DNA of 64,000 nt from B1 sp964355075 (GTDB taxonomy: Bacteria > Bacteroidota > Bacteroidia > UKL13-3), in the NCBI GenBank assembly GCA_964355075.1, contig CAYHCF010000008.1, positions 1 through 64,000 on the forward strand. The letters are read 5' to 3'. The notes below the pieces were generated by a model. The model did no database searches. It saw only the letters and a list, made by a program, of their open reading frames with translations, and was not told the origin of the DNA. Positions 24,037 through 33,768 of this stretch are shown one piece after another; the first letter of the stretch is position 1; each line of letters starts with the position of its first letter. The position numbers and the translations under genes were made by a program.

Positions 24037-26347
24037 ACGGATAATTTTTATAGTTGTTTTATTTACAACTATTTTTCAGTCTTGCAATTTATCAAAAGAA
24101 GCCCAAAAAGATGGCATGTTTTTGTATAAAAATAAAATTACGATAAAAGAAACGAATAAGGCGCGTTTTTTCTCAGGTGGTTTAGACGCTTACATCAAAC
24201 AAAGACCCAATAAACGATTTATCGAAACCTTCAGGTTCGGACTCCTTTTTTATAAGATGAGTTCAAATAAAAACAATAACCGCTACAACCGGTTTTTGCG
24301 CTATCGTTTGGGAGAAGCTCCTGTAATCTTAGACAGCGGCTTAATTGAATCCAGTATCAGAGGCATGAAAAGTTACCTGAAAACGAACGGTTATTATTAC
24401 CCTTCCATTTATTATAAAGTGAGTGGGAAACTGCATAAAGGAACAGTAAACTATATGGTAGAACTCAATAATCCTTACCATATTGGCCGGATTGATTACC
24501 ACATTGCAGATAAAAAAATTGATTCCTTAATCAGTTCACAAGGTGATGAAAGTTTTTTGCGACTAGGTAATCCAATCCGCCTTGAAAACATTTTGAAAGA
24601 ACAAATCAGGATCAATAATATCATGCGCGACAATGGTTATTATATGTTTAATAAGGATTATGTAAATTTTGACATGGATACAACTTTGGGGAATTTCTAT
24701 ACCTCAATATCTGTCAATATTAGTAATGATGCCAATTTTGAGACTTTCCACACGTATCAGATAGAGGAAATATCGGTTGAAATTGAGAATAGACCAAGTG
24801 ACCCAAACTATCATGCAAACGACAGCAGTATATCCTATCTGTTTAAGAGCTTCCGGTATAAACCAAATTCATATCAGCTAAATCCAGAGGTTATTGAAAG
24901 ATCCTTATTTGTTTATCCAAAATCGATGTTTCATCAAAACAAGTCAAATAATACCTTTGACCGGCTTAATCAATTACAAATATTCAGGCTTGTTAATATT
25001 AATGCAATACCTATAAATAATAATACGGATAGTGCCGCGCTGATCTATACCATCAAACTTACTCCGGCAAAGAAATATGATTATACCATCGAACCACAGG
25101 CCATCACTACCGATCAGGCAAATATTGTTACCAGTTCACCATTAAGAAATTATGGTCTTGCCACACAAATTACCTTTAGCATTAAAAACCTTTTTCACAA
25201 GGCTGAATTATTTCAACTGAGGTATCGGTTTTCTATTGAGGCTCAGCGGGGAGCTTCCATTCCCACCCGACCCTTTTTTAACAGTTTTGAAAACAGTCTG
25301 AATGCAAGCCTGAGCCTACCCAAATTGGTCTTTTTTAAGCGCCTCGACCGGAGATTTTCAAATACTAGTAACCAGAGTATTATTTCCGCCTCCTCCATTT
25401 ATGAAAAAAATGTAGATTGGATCAGAAATGTTTATACCGTTGGTTTCAGTTATCAATTCAACAAAAAAAATATCAGGTACTTTCTTACACCCTCAGAAAT
25501 TAGTTTTATTAAAACAAGTTTTAACAATAAGACGCTGGAGTTACAAAGCAAGAACGACCAATACCTTCAAAGCGTTTTTAATAATAACCTGATTACCGAC
25601 TTGAAATTTGGCTTTTTATATTCCAACCAAACAACTGTTAAATCAAAAGATTATTTTTACGTTAAATGGGATGTAATTGAAGTTGCCGGAAATGTATTTG
25701 ATGGCGCCTACAGACTATTAAATATTCCGAAAAACGATAGCGGATACCGGACTTTTCTGGGCGTTCAGTACTTCCAATATGTTAAAACATATTTTGATAT
25801 CCGGTTCAACAAATACTTAGATGAGAACGATCGTATTGCAACACGCTTTGCGTTTGGTTGTGCCGTACCTTATGGTAATTCGCCGGATTATATTCCATTC
25901 GATAAACGATTTTTTACAGGAGGAGCGAATAGTATTCGTGCCTTCCTACCGCGCTCCATCGGACCGGGTTCTTATAATCAGGCGGGGCAATTAGACCGTA
26001 GTGGCGATTTGAAACTGGAGGCGAATGTTGAATTACGGTTTAATATTTTGAATCACTTTATTGAAGGTGCGCTTTTTGTGGATGCCGGAAATGTATGGCG
26101 AATTAAGAATGATGGAAGAGCAGAGGCTACTTTTTATTTTAACGAATTTTACAAACAAATTGCAGTTGGAACCGGTTTTGGAATCCGGTTAAATCTAGAC
26201 TTTTTAATCTTCAGGGTGGATGCCTCCTTCCCGATGGTTGATCCAAGAAAAACTTCTGGCAATCGTTATGTATTGAATACGTACAAAGACATGAGCAAAT
26301 TATGGGGAAGCACCATTTTTAATTTTGGTGTCGGGTATCCTTTTTAA
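24017..26347 (+). CDS. BamA/TamA-like outer membrane beta-barrel protein
   Basis: 776 residues. The signal sequence ends in a lipobox-like FQSC (Cys near residue 23), unusual for a barrel protein but common in this Bacteroidota group. POTRA-like repeats occupy about 100-350. The C-terminal 16-strand surface-antigen barrel includes RFFTGGANSIRAFLPRSIGPG, the conserved Omp85 loop (RGF-like), and ends in a terminal strand with NFGVGYPF (final Phe). It probably inserts or translocates outer membrane components. A TTG at 24026 is an alternative start. The gene begins inside the divergent methyltransferase gene. Confidence 0.85.
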   Translation: MSALVNIRIIFIVVLFTTIFQSCNLSKEAQKDGMFLYKNKITIKETNKARFFSGGLDAYIKQRPNKRFIETFRFGLLFYKMSSNKNNNRYNRFLRYRLGEAPVILDSGLIESSIRGMKSYLKTNGYYYPSIYYKVSGKLHKGTVNYMVELNNPYHIGRIDYHIADKKIDSLISSQGDESFLRLGNPIRLENILKEQIRINNIMRDNGYYMFNKDYVNFDMDTTLGNFYTSISVNISNDANFETFHTYQIEEISVEIENRPSDPNYHANDSSISYLFKSFRYKPNSYQLNPEVIERSLFVYPKSMFHQNKSNNTFDRLNQLQIFRLVNINAIPINNNTDSAALIYTIKLTPAKKYDYTIEPQAITTDQANIVTSSPLRNYGLATQITFSIKNLFHKAELFQLRYRFSIEAQRGASIPTRPFFNSFENSLNASLSLPKLVFFKRLDRRFSNTSNQSIISASSIYEKNVDWIRNVYTVGFSYQFNKKNIRYFLTPSEISFIKTSFNNKTLELQSKNDQYLQSVFNNNLITDLKFGFLYSNQTTVKSKDYFYVKWDVIEVAGNVFDGAYRLLNIPKNDSGYRTFLGVQYFQYVKTYFDIRFNKYLDENDRIATRFAFGCAVPYGNSPDYIPFDKRFFTGGANSIRAFLPRSIGPGSYNQAGQLDRSGDLKLEANVELRFNILNHFIEGALFVDAGNVWRIKNDGRAEATFYFNEFYKQIAVGTGFGIRLNLDFLIFRVDASFPMVDPRKTSGNRYVLNTYKDMSKLWGSTIFNFGVGYPF

Positions 26348-26357
26348 AATAATAACT

Positions 26358-26510
26358 AATTAGTGTCTGTCCATTTAGTCAAGAGTCTGAGCTAGAATGT
26401 TCACTGGTTAGGCATTCGAAGTCCCTAAAAAGCGCAGTGTGCTGGTGTACATGAGCATTTTTAGGGACGAGAATAACGCAGCCAGAGGACATTATAGACA
26501 GACTCTAATT
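26358..26510. mobile_element. MITE-like element with GTCTGTC terminal inverted repeats
   Basis: 153 bp between two convergent genes. The terminal inverted repeats are 26358-26374 and 26494-26510 (AATTAGTGTCTGTCCAT against AATTAGAGTCTGTCTAT). An internal perfect 11-bp inverted repeat, GTCCCTAAAAA (26421-26431) and TTTTTAGGGAC (26458-26468), encloses a third weak stem. It has no coding capacity. Its right end runs into the stop codon of the adjacent gene. The structure suggests a non-autonomous transposable element or a structured bidirectional terminator. Confidence 0.7.
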
Positions 26511-29500
26511 AATCCCTTATCAGTGTAATGGTTCCATGCACCGATTTAATGACATTATTATTTACCATCCGGTATTTGAATACAAAGAAATAGACTCCTT
26601 CAGGACATTCCTGACCCTCATTATTATTTTTGCCATTCCAGTTTGTTCCATCGTTTCCAATTCCGTCTTTGTTGCCTTTATATACTACATCTCCCCAACG
26701 ATTATAGATATCCAATAAATAATAATTGTAACCAATGATATCAATATCATAAGCATCATTTACATTGTCTCCGTTGGGTGTAAACACATTTGGAATAATT
26801 AACCTGATATCATCAGGCCTGGTTTTTTTACACATGGAATCATAACAATCCTGTGCATTAAATGACTTTAAACAAACAAGAAAAGTGTCGTTGTCTCCGG
26901 CATAACTATGTGTTGGGTTAGTTGCTGTAGAAAAGTTTTTTGAACCCGAACGGGGATGACCAAAATCCCACTCATACCTTACTGCATTTTTAGAAAGATT
27001 AATGAATTTTATGAATGGGGTTTCCGAATCATCCATACCAAAATCAGCCATAATATCAGAAACAGTTATATCCTTTATGGCCGTATCAACACATATGGCA
27101 TTGGTAGTTTGCGGGTATAACTTTGCTCTAAACGTGCCGATAGAATTATAGGTATGTGTGATAATGGTATCCGGCCAGAGTTTCTGTTCCTTTACCGAGG
27201 AGTCTCCGAAAATCCAGTTATAACCCGGAATAAGTACCGGACTTCTGGCAATCAATTGAAAAGGCTGGTGAATACAAACGGTATCGGGACCCACCATATA
27301 AATCGGCATGGGATCAATAACCCGCACTTGTCTTTTTGGGGCATTCACATTTATTGAATCAGGAAATACTGCCCAACAGCTTTTTATTTGTCCGGTAAGC
27401 GGATTAAATAAGGTATCCTCCCCCACCAGGTAAATTTTATAAATGCCCCCTTTGGTATAGGTAAAGCTGACATTGGTATCTAACTGGGTGGATGCAATAG
27501 TGTTATTCTGATCTCTGAAAAACCAGACCCAGTTCACTAAAGGATAACCGGTTGTGTTTTTTAATAATACTTTAAACGGAGCACATCCAAAGGTATCACT
27601 GATGATGTTAAAAGAGGGTCTTGGCCCATCAATAAAAATAGGAATACTGGCAGAATCTTTGCATCCTTTCGATGTTTGTACAAATAATTTCGCGGAAAAA
27701 GACCCGTTAGAAGTATAGTCATGAAAAGGATTTTGTAATAAACTGGGCGTTTTATTATCGCCAAAAGTCCAGTACCACGAAATTAATGTATCGTAAGGAG
27801 CCTGTGCATATAGCAGAGAGGAATCAATATAAACTGATTTGTCTTTAAAGTTAAGAATCTGTGGAGCGCACAAATACCGGGGTTGCATAGGCATGATGGC
27901 TGCCTTTAAATCTACCACATTTACCGGGCGGGGAAATATCATTGTATCCCGGCAACCTAAGCTGTCAACGGCAACCATCTTTATTTTGTAATTACCGGGT
28001 CTTGTATATCTGTATGAAGGTAGGGGTCCCGATTTACTATACCCGTTCCCATCTCCGATATCCCAATATAATTGTTCCTTCCCTGCCTTACTTCTGAGCG
28101 TATCACGCCAATACGGAACCAGTGAATTATAATAAAAAACATCATCCACGAGCGTAATGCTATCGCTTAAACACAATACCTCCTTGCTTGGCCAGAAGTT
28201 CTTCACGAAACCAAAATACATGGCAGTTTGAAAGGATCGTTTGCAACCCCGGGTATTGGTTAAATCTACCGTAAACCGTTTTATTCCGGGCTTGGTAAAG
28301 GTATAATACTGACTGGGAATAATGGAATCTGTTGGTCCGAAATTAATGGTAATAATGGATTGGCTATTGATATTTATGATGGCCTTGGTTAAACTATCCT
28401 GAATGGAATCAACCATACTTAATTTTATAGACCAGGGACCACATCCGGCATTGGTTCTAATAGTAGTAAAAATCGGATTAAGCGGAAGCATCTTAAAGTA
28501 ATGATGATACCAGGCTGTATCATAACAAGGATTTCCATATTTGTCCCGCCCATTTTTTAGGATCAGTCCAACAGTAATATAACCCGATGGATCACAGGTA
28601 GCAGAATATGTCCACCAAAAAGTCATAGCCATGGTATCAATCGGTAACCAAGTTGCATTAGTACAGGCTGAATCCGGCATTACCCATGCCATTTCATGTC
28701 CGCAAGCCGGCAATGTTTCCCATAAAAAAAAGAGCAGGGGATCAAACAAACAGGGAATACCCGCGTAGTACAAGCCTCTTCTTATCGGAACACTGGAACT
28801 ATCCCAACCGGCATCTGGTTGCGTTAATTTCAACACAGTTTCGCTGGTATCCGAGCAACCATTTACCGGGTCATACAATATCAGTCTGGGGTAATAACAT
28901 TGTTCCTTACCCGGTGTATAAGCGTGTTTAACAAAAGTACTATCCTTGCTATAGTTACAATTAAGACCTACATTAATACCCAATTTAGTATCGGTGGTAC
29001 AACCGGGCGCAAAGGGATCTGCAAAATTCCATAAGCGGTATAACTTTGAATTCTGATAAAAACAAGAACGATCTCCGGGTGGACCTCTGAAAAAAACAGT
29101 ATCACTTATTTCGCATTGTATGCTGTTAATGATAGGATCATGATTTGTTTCAATCCTTGCTTTGGGTCCTAATATTTTAATGGTTGTATCTGTTCGGGTA
29201 AAGCAATTTCCCAGCTTAACGTACATGCGAATCTGGTATTGGCCACAATCATCGAAAATAATGGAATCATAGGTGTAATTTACCAGGGTATCTATTCTGA
29301 TGGGATTACCTACCTTGTATATTGCCCATGAAACAATTGCAGGTGCACCATTTAATGATCTGATACCAATTCCGTTATGGTATGAACACATGGATGTTCT
29401 ACTCAAATAGATGGTACTGTCAATTTTTGAATTTGCACCTGCCGATGGTAATACGAAAGTATCACGGCATCCATTCTTATCTTCTACCGTTAATTTTGCA

Positions 29501-30285
29501 TTAAACACCCCGGTTTGTGTATAAATATGCGTGAAAGTGTTCCATGGGCTGGTGGCGGTATTGCCATCTCCAAAGTCCCATTTATAAGAGTTAATAACCG
29601 ATAAAGGTATTTTTGAAGTATTGGTATATAAAACGGGAGTTTGGTTACACTGAACCGTATAGGTGGTTTTGAAACTAAGCTCCTGCATTTTTGACCAGAT
29701 GGTAATTGCATTTTGTTTTTCTTTCCTGTCCATGCAATTATTGGTATCCGAAACTTCCAATACCAGTGTAAAAACTCCACCTAAAGGATCAGCATAAGAA
29801 TAACACATGGAAGGACCACTGGCTGGCGGACTGTTGTTGAAACCTCCATCGCCATATAAGGCCAGACGTGTTAATATAGGCGCATTGTCTAAGCCCGGTG
29901 TAGATAGATCGTTTATACATACGCTGTTGCCACGGAAGCACTGAGTAGTTAAGGTAGTAATGTTGAAATTTGCTTTGGGTTTGTCAAATACTTGTATGGG
30001 CGGTCCATTTACCGTGCAGGAAGTGGAATTTGTAAAATTGACCGTAACACTGGGTGTAAAAATACCCCGCACAGGATATTGATAAACCGGAGTGGATTGC
30101 GTGCTTGTAGCTGCATTTCCAAAATTCCAACTGTAAGAGCTTGCTATAAAACCCGCATCAAATTTAACATTAAACAATAGGGTATTTCCAAGACAAACTT
30201 TAGTAGTAGCAACCTGTAGTGAACAATTTTGCCCAAACGAAATAAAATTAATAAGTAGTAATAAAAATAAAAATGATTTTCGCAT
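26509..30285 (-). CDS. Giant PKD-repeat surface protein with gliding-type (CHU_C) C-terminal domain
   Basis: 1258 residues. The signal peptide is MRKSFLFLLLLINFISFGQ. At least eight PKD-type Ig-like domains follow, recognised by repeated WxFGDG-like cores: YKWDFGDGNTA, LYWDIGDGNGY, YWTFGDNKTPS, YNWIFGDSSV and YEWDFGHPRSG. The last 95 residues form the gliding motility-associated domain (IPNVFTPNGDNVNDAYDI then YNRWGDVVYKG), a type B T9SS sorting signal. It is rich in Cys, Asn, Thr and Ser. Likely a cell-surface adhesin or scaffold; no catalytic domain is seen. Confidence 0.88.
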   Translation of the reverse strand: MRKSFLFLLLLINFISFGQNCSLQVATTKVCLGNTLLFNVKFDAGFIASSYSWNFGNAATSTQSTPVYQYPVRGIFTPSVTVNFTNSTSCTVNGPPIQVFDKPKANFNITTLTTQCFRGNSVCINDLSTPGLDNAPILTRLALYGDGGFNNSPPASGPSMCYSYADPLGGVFTLVLEVSDTNNCMDRKEKQNAITIWSKMQELSFKTTYTVQCNQTPVLYTNTSKIPLSVINSYKWDFGDGNTATSPWNTFTHIYTQTGVFNAKLTVEDKNGCRDTFVLPSAGANSKIDSTIYLSRTSMCSYHNGIGIRSLNGAPAIVSWAIYKVGNPIRIDTLVNYTYDSIIFDDCGQYQIRMYVKLGNCFTRTDTTIKILGPKARIETNHDPIINSIQCEISDTVFFRGPPGDRSCFYQNSKLYRLWNFADPFAPGCTTDTKLGINVGLNCNYSKDSTFVKHAYTPGKEQCYYPRLILYDPVNGCSDTSETVLKLTQPDAGWDSSSVPIRRGLYYAGIPCLFDPLLFFLWETLPACGHEMAWVMPDSACTNATWLPIDTMAMTFWWTYSATCDPSGYITVGLILKNGRDKYGNPCYDTAWYHHYFKMLPLNPIFTTIRTNAGCGPWSIKLSMVDSIQDSLTKAIININSQSIITINFGPTDSIIPSQYYTFTKPGIKRFTVDLTNTRGCKRSFQTAMYFGFVKNFWPSKEVLCLSDSITLVDDVFYYNSLVPYWRDTLRSKAGKEQLYWDIGDGNGYSKSGPLPSYRYTRPGNYKIKMVAVDSLGCRDTMIFPRPVNVVDLKAAIMPMQPRYLCAPQILNFKDKSVYIDSSLLYAQAPYDTLISWYWTFGDNKTPSLLQNPFHDYTSNGSFSAKLFVQTSKGCKDSASIPIFIDGPRPSFNIISDTFGCAPFKVLLKNTTGYPLVNWVWFFRDQNNTIASTQLDTNVSFTYTKGGIYKIYLVGEDTLFNPLTGQIKSCWAVFPDSINVNAPKRQVRVIDPMPIYMVGPDTVCIHQPFQLIARSPVLIPGYNWIFGDSSVKEQKLWPDTIITHTYNSIGTFRAKLYPQTTNAICVDTAIKDITVSDIMADFGMDDSETPFIKFINLSKNAVRYEWDFGHPRSGSKNFSTATNPTHSYAGDNDTFLVCLKSFNAQDCYDSMCKKTRPDDIRLIIPNVFTPNGDNVNDAYDIDIIGYNYYLLDIYNRWGDVVYKGNKDGIGNDGTNWNGKNNNEGQECPEGVYFFVFKYRMVNNNVIKSVHGTITLIRD

Positions 30286-30463
30286 GAGAACACAGTTTTC
30301 AAAGGGGAAGATAACTTTTTAATATTTAAAGTTGCTTAAAAAACTCTTAAAAATTACATTTTACATAAAAAAGATACTCATTTGATCAGGCAATCATTCA
30401 AAATACTAATTCCTGAACCTATAAACCCGGCTGATAGAAAACAGTAATTACCTCCTTTCAAAA

Positions 30464-30494
30464 TTTATCAATCACGCAGAATCCTGTATATTTG
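30464..30494 (+). promoter_or_regulatory. Bacteroidota-type promoter of mtaB, near-leaderless
   Basis: TTTA (30464-30467), a 19-nt spacer and a perfect TATATTTG (30487-30494), 8 nt before the ATG at 30503. The spacing and both boxes are the same as for the PIN module at 3687. Confidence 0.55.
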
Positions 30495-30502
30495 CGGCCA
30501 AC

Positions 30503-31807
30503 ATGCAAAAATCAGTAGCATTTTATACCTTAGGCTGTAAACTCAATTTTTCAGAAACCTCCACGATTGGCAGGAGTCTGATAAATAATGGTTACAAGAA
30601 AGTTGCCTTTCATGAATCAGCTGATGTGTATGTGATTAATACCTGCTCGGTAACAGACCATGCCGACAAAAAATGTAAAAAAATTGTTAAAGAAGCTTTA
30701 CGTCTGAACCCAAATGCCTTTGTGGCTGTTTTGGGATGTTATGCCCAATTAAAGCCTCAGAAAATTGCAAGCATTGAAGGAGTAGATCTTGTTTTAGGAA
30801 CTGCCGAAAAATTTAATATTTCAGACTATATTGGGAATGGACAGAAAAAAGAAAAGGCAGAAATAAAAGAAGGGAAGATTAAAGAGGTTTTGGATTACCA
30901 TTCCTCCTATTCTATCGGAGATCGGACGCGCACTTTCTTAAAAGTTCAGGATGGTTGTGATTACTTTTGTTCCTTTTGCACCATCCCGCTTGCCCGTGGA
31001 AAAAGCCGGTCAGATACCCTTGCAAATGTTGTTAAACAAGCTGAAGAAATTGTTGCACAGGGAATCCGGGAAATCGTTCTTACCGGTGTAAATACCGGCG
31101 ATTTTGGACAGGGAACGGATGAATCCTTTTATCAATTGTTACAGGAACTCGAAAACGTAAAAGGGCTTGAACGGCTCAGGATTAGTAGCATTGAACCAAA
31201 CCTGTTAACAGATGAGATCATAGAACGGGTTGCGATATCAAAAGTTATTGTACCTCATTTTCATATTCCATTGCAATCCGGTTCAGACTTACTTTTAAAA
31301 AGTATGCGAAGGAAATATGACAAGGAATTATTCACTTCACGCGTTGAAAAAATAAAAAATCTCCTGCCGGATTGCTGTATAGGCGTAGATGTAATTGTTG
31401 GTTTTCCGGGAGAAACACAAGAGCTGTTTTTGGAAACCTATCGTTATCTGAACCAGTTACCCGTTTCCTACCTGCATGTTTTTACCTACAGTGAGCGGGA
31501 AAATACCACCGCCGTTAAAATGCCGGGAAGAGTGAAGTTAAATACCCGGGCGGAAAGAAGTAAAATGCTTCATATTTTATCCGATAAGAAAAGAAAATTC
31601 TTTTATGAATCGCATTTAGGAAAAATCTTTCCTGTGCTTTGGGAGGCCGATAATGAAGAAGATACCCTTTATGGTTTTACCAGCAATTATATTAAAGTAA
31701 AAACCTCGTATGATCCTGCCCTGGTAAATGAAATTGTTCAGGTAAAATTAATAGATATAGATAAAGACATGCTGGTAAAAACACAAATCGAATCTCTGGT
31801 TTTTTAA
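30503..31807 (+). CDS. mtaB: tRNA t6A37 methylthiotransferase
   Basis: 434 residues, full length. The N-terminal UPF0004 domain binds one 4Fe-4S cluster through FYTLGCKLNFSE, NTCSVTDHADKKC and VLGCYAQ. The radical-SAM domain has CDYFCSFCTIPLARG, and a C-terminal TRAM-like domain spans about residues 365-434. It converts t6A37 to ms2t6A in tRNAs reading ANN codons. NTCSVTDHADKKC and the short TRAM place it with MtaB and not RimO or MiaB. The neighbouring gene on the minus strand ends 3 bp after its stop. Confidence 0.95.
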   Translation: MQKSVAFYTLGCKLNFSETSTIGRSLINNGYKKVAFHESADVYVINTCSVTDHADKKCKKIVKEALRLNPNAFVAVLGCYAQLKPQKIASIEGVDLVLGTAEKFNISDYIGNGQKKEKAEIKEGKIKEVLDYHSSYSIGDRTRTFLKVQDGCDYFCSFCTIPLARGKSRSDTLANVVKQAEEIVAQGIREIVLTGVNTGDFGQGTDESFYQLLQELENVKGLERLRISSIEPNLLTDEIIERVAISKVIVPHFHIPLQSGSDLLLKSMRRKYDKELFTSRVEKIKNLLPDCCIGVDVIVGFPGETQELFLETYRYLNQLPVSYLHVFTYSERENTTAVKMPGRVKLNTRAERSKMLHILSDKKRKFFYESHLGKIFPVLWEADNEEDTLYGFTSNYIKVKTSYDPALVNEIVQVKLIDIDKDMLVKTQIESLVF

Positions 31808-31809
31808 AC

Positions 31810-32247
31810 CTAAAATGTCTTCTTTCCAGTATTTACCATATTGGAACTTGCCTTTACCAATAATTTATTTCGTTTGTAAATGGCAGCTTCCACATTCATA
31901 ATTCCAATACCTTTCCTCACCACTTTTGACTCCACTATTATTTCATCCCCCTTCAATGCGAAGGATAAATAATCTATATTTAAATTTACCGTTGTATAAA
32001 AATTTTCGTTGCCTAAACTGTAAACCGTAATCCCAATCACTTCATCGATCAGCAGGGCAGCCATACCTCCATGAAAGGTACCCGAAGGATTTAACCAGGA
32101 CTCATCCACGATAAAGGAGAATTTTAAATGCCCTTCTTCAACCATTATCAAAGAACCGTTTATCCATTTCCCAACGGGGGATAATGCCTGCTCCTTCCCC
32201 ATCAGGCCCACACAACTTCTCAAATATTTTAAATGCTTATTTTCCAT
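31810..32247 (-). CDS. PaaI-type hotdog-fold thioesterase
   Basis: 145 residues. The conserved HGG motif in GTFHGGMAALLIDEVIG (about residues 58-74) followed by a central helix is the PaaI/4HBT hotdog signature. It hydrolyses acyl-CoA-type thioesters; the substrate is not predictable. It starts 2 bp after the end of the exonuclease gene upstream on the minus strand, so the two are likely co-transcribed, without an obvious functional link. No targeting signal is present. Confidence 0.85.
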   Translation of the reverse strand: MENKHLKYLRSCVGLMGKEQALSPVGKWINGSLIMVEEGHLKFSFIVDESWLNPSGTFHGGMAALLIDEVIGITVYSLGNENFYTTVNLNIDYLSFALKGDEIIVESKVVRKGIGIMNVEAAIYKRNKLLVKASSNMVNTGKKTF

Positions 32248-32249
32248 TA

Positions 32250-33635
32250 TCAGACCGCTATTTTCATCTGGATAAATACCTTATACCCTTTGCTCTTTTC
32301 ACCGCTTACCACCGATGCCAAAACCGATTCCATCAAACTATTCAATTTTAGCATTTGCGCATGCTCTTTTACCAAATCAAAATCAATCTGCTCCTTGATG
32401 GATAGAAAAATATAACCCAGAAAAGAACCCGGTTCGTAAATAATAACACATTGCTCTTTAGAATTTCTGCCTTTCCCAACGATGTAGTAAGCTTTTTTAT
32501 CGGATACCAGCTGATCGAAAAAAAACTGAGCTCTTTTATTGTAAGCCTCCACATTTTCCTTTACCAGGCAATAGCCATCACAAATATTCGATTCTACCTG
32601 AACACAATCGTTGTTGTTGGTTTGCGTATTGCATAATTTAGGACAGAGATTATACGTCTCAACCAGGCTATTTAAATATTGCAAAGCCGACGAATGACTG
32701 CTAAAAGTTAATAAGGGTTTTTGGTTTCTTACCTTATCAATTCCAAACCTTATTTTTCCGTTTTGATCCAAATAATCAAATAGGCCAAAAACCTGATGCG
32801 CTCTTTTTTGCGAGCGGTTTTCCTCAGGCCATAACCTCCGTATTTCGTGGCTTTCGAGCAAAATTGCCAACAATTCATTTCCGGTTGGGGTATGGCTGAA
32901 CCCATGTATATTCCGGATGAAATTTTGCTTTTGCTTAGTCAATAAATTTCCGCTGAAATGCGAAGTAACCCGCGACAAAATATTTTTCGCTTTCCCAACA
33001 TATACCGCAACGCCCTTTTCATTTACAAAATAGTAAACACCCGGAGCTTTTGGTAATTTCAGGTAGTCACTTCTGCTCACATTGGGTGGCAATTGCTGTT
33101 CTTTTGAACCCCTCTTTAAGGATTCGGCAATATGATTTTCTCCATCATTTTTAAGCAGGAATTCAAATAATTTTACGGTGGCCAAAGCGTCACCTCCTGC
33201 ACGGTGTCGGTTTTCAAGGGGAATCTTTAAAGCCGAACAAATATTTCCCAGGCTATACGAACGATGCCCCGGAACGATTTTCCGACTCAATCTTACAGTA
33301 CATAACTTTTTTACCTGTAAATCCATTCCCAACTCCTGAAACTGATGTTTGATAAAGCTATGATCAAAATTCACACTATGGGCTACAAATATTTGCCCGG
33401 ATAATAGATTGAATAATTTTTCAGCAATTTCGGCAAAAACAGGAGCATGCTCAACCATTTCATTTGTTATACCCGTATAGGCCTGAATATAGGCCGGAAT
33501 GGGAATTTCAGGATTTATGAGCGTTTCAAAGTGCTCAATAATACGTTCGCCATCATGCACATAAACTGATATCTCAGTTATGCAGTTCTGGCTGGGTTGT
33601 CCGCCGGTAGTTTCTATATCAACGATTGCATACAA
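32250..33635 (-). CDS. DEDDh exonuclease fused to GIY-YIG nuclease (Cho/UvrC-like)
   Basis: 461 residues. The N-terminal DnaQ-like exonuclease (about 1-165) has Exo I IVDIETTGG, Exo II VAHSVNFDHSF and Exo III HRAGGDALATV, giving DEDD plus His. A GIY-YIG domain (about 195-275) has GVYYFVNEKGVAVYVGKAKN, the downstream Arg region and a Glu in ELLAILLE. The C-terminal part has several Cys (LCPKLCN, NICDGYCLV). The fusion resembles the known polymerase III epsilon-like/UvrC N-terminal combinations and suggests a role in nucleotide excision or crosslink repair. Catalytic residues look intact in both halves. Confidence 0.88.
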   Translation of the reverse strand: MYAIVDIETTGGQPSQNCITEISVYVHDGERIIEHFETLINPEIPIPAYIQAYTGITNEMVEHAPVFAEIAEKLFNLLSGQIFVAHSVNFDHSFIKHQFQELGMDLQVKKLCTVRLSRKIVPGHRSYSLGNICSALKIPLENRHRAGGDALATVKLFEFLLKNDGENHIAESLKRGSKEQQLPPNVSRSDYLKLPKAPGVYYFVNEKGVAVYVGKAKNILSRVTSHFSGNLLTKQKQNFIRNIHGFSHTPTGNELLAILLESHEIRRLWPEENRSQKRAHQVFGLFDYLDQNGKIRFGIDKVRNQKPLLTFSSHSSALQYLNSLVETYNLCPKLCNTQTNNNDCVQVESNICDGYCLVKENVEAYNKRAQFFFDQLVSDKKAYYIVGKGRNSKEQCVIIYEPGSFLGYIFLSIKEQIDFDLVKEHAQMLKLNSLMESVLASVVSGEKSKGYKVFIQMKIAV

Positions 33636-33768
33636 TCATGCAAACATAAAAACTCAAATGAATTCCATTCATTAAAATTATTAACCATTCGAAAAATTGC
33701 CAACAGTATTATACAATTAGCTGATTATAAGAATTTTTTATTTTATTATTGCAATAAATTTTTTAATT

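Noticed and set aside
28686..28931. Frames antisense to the giant PKD protein
   Set aside because: A long gene on the opposite strand with clear domains explains the open frames.
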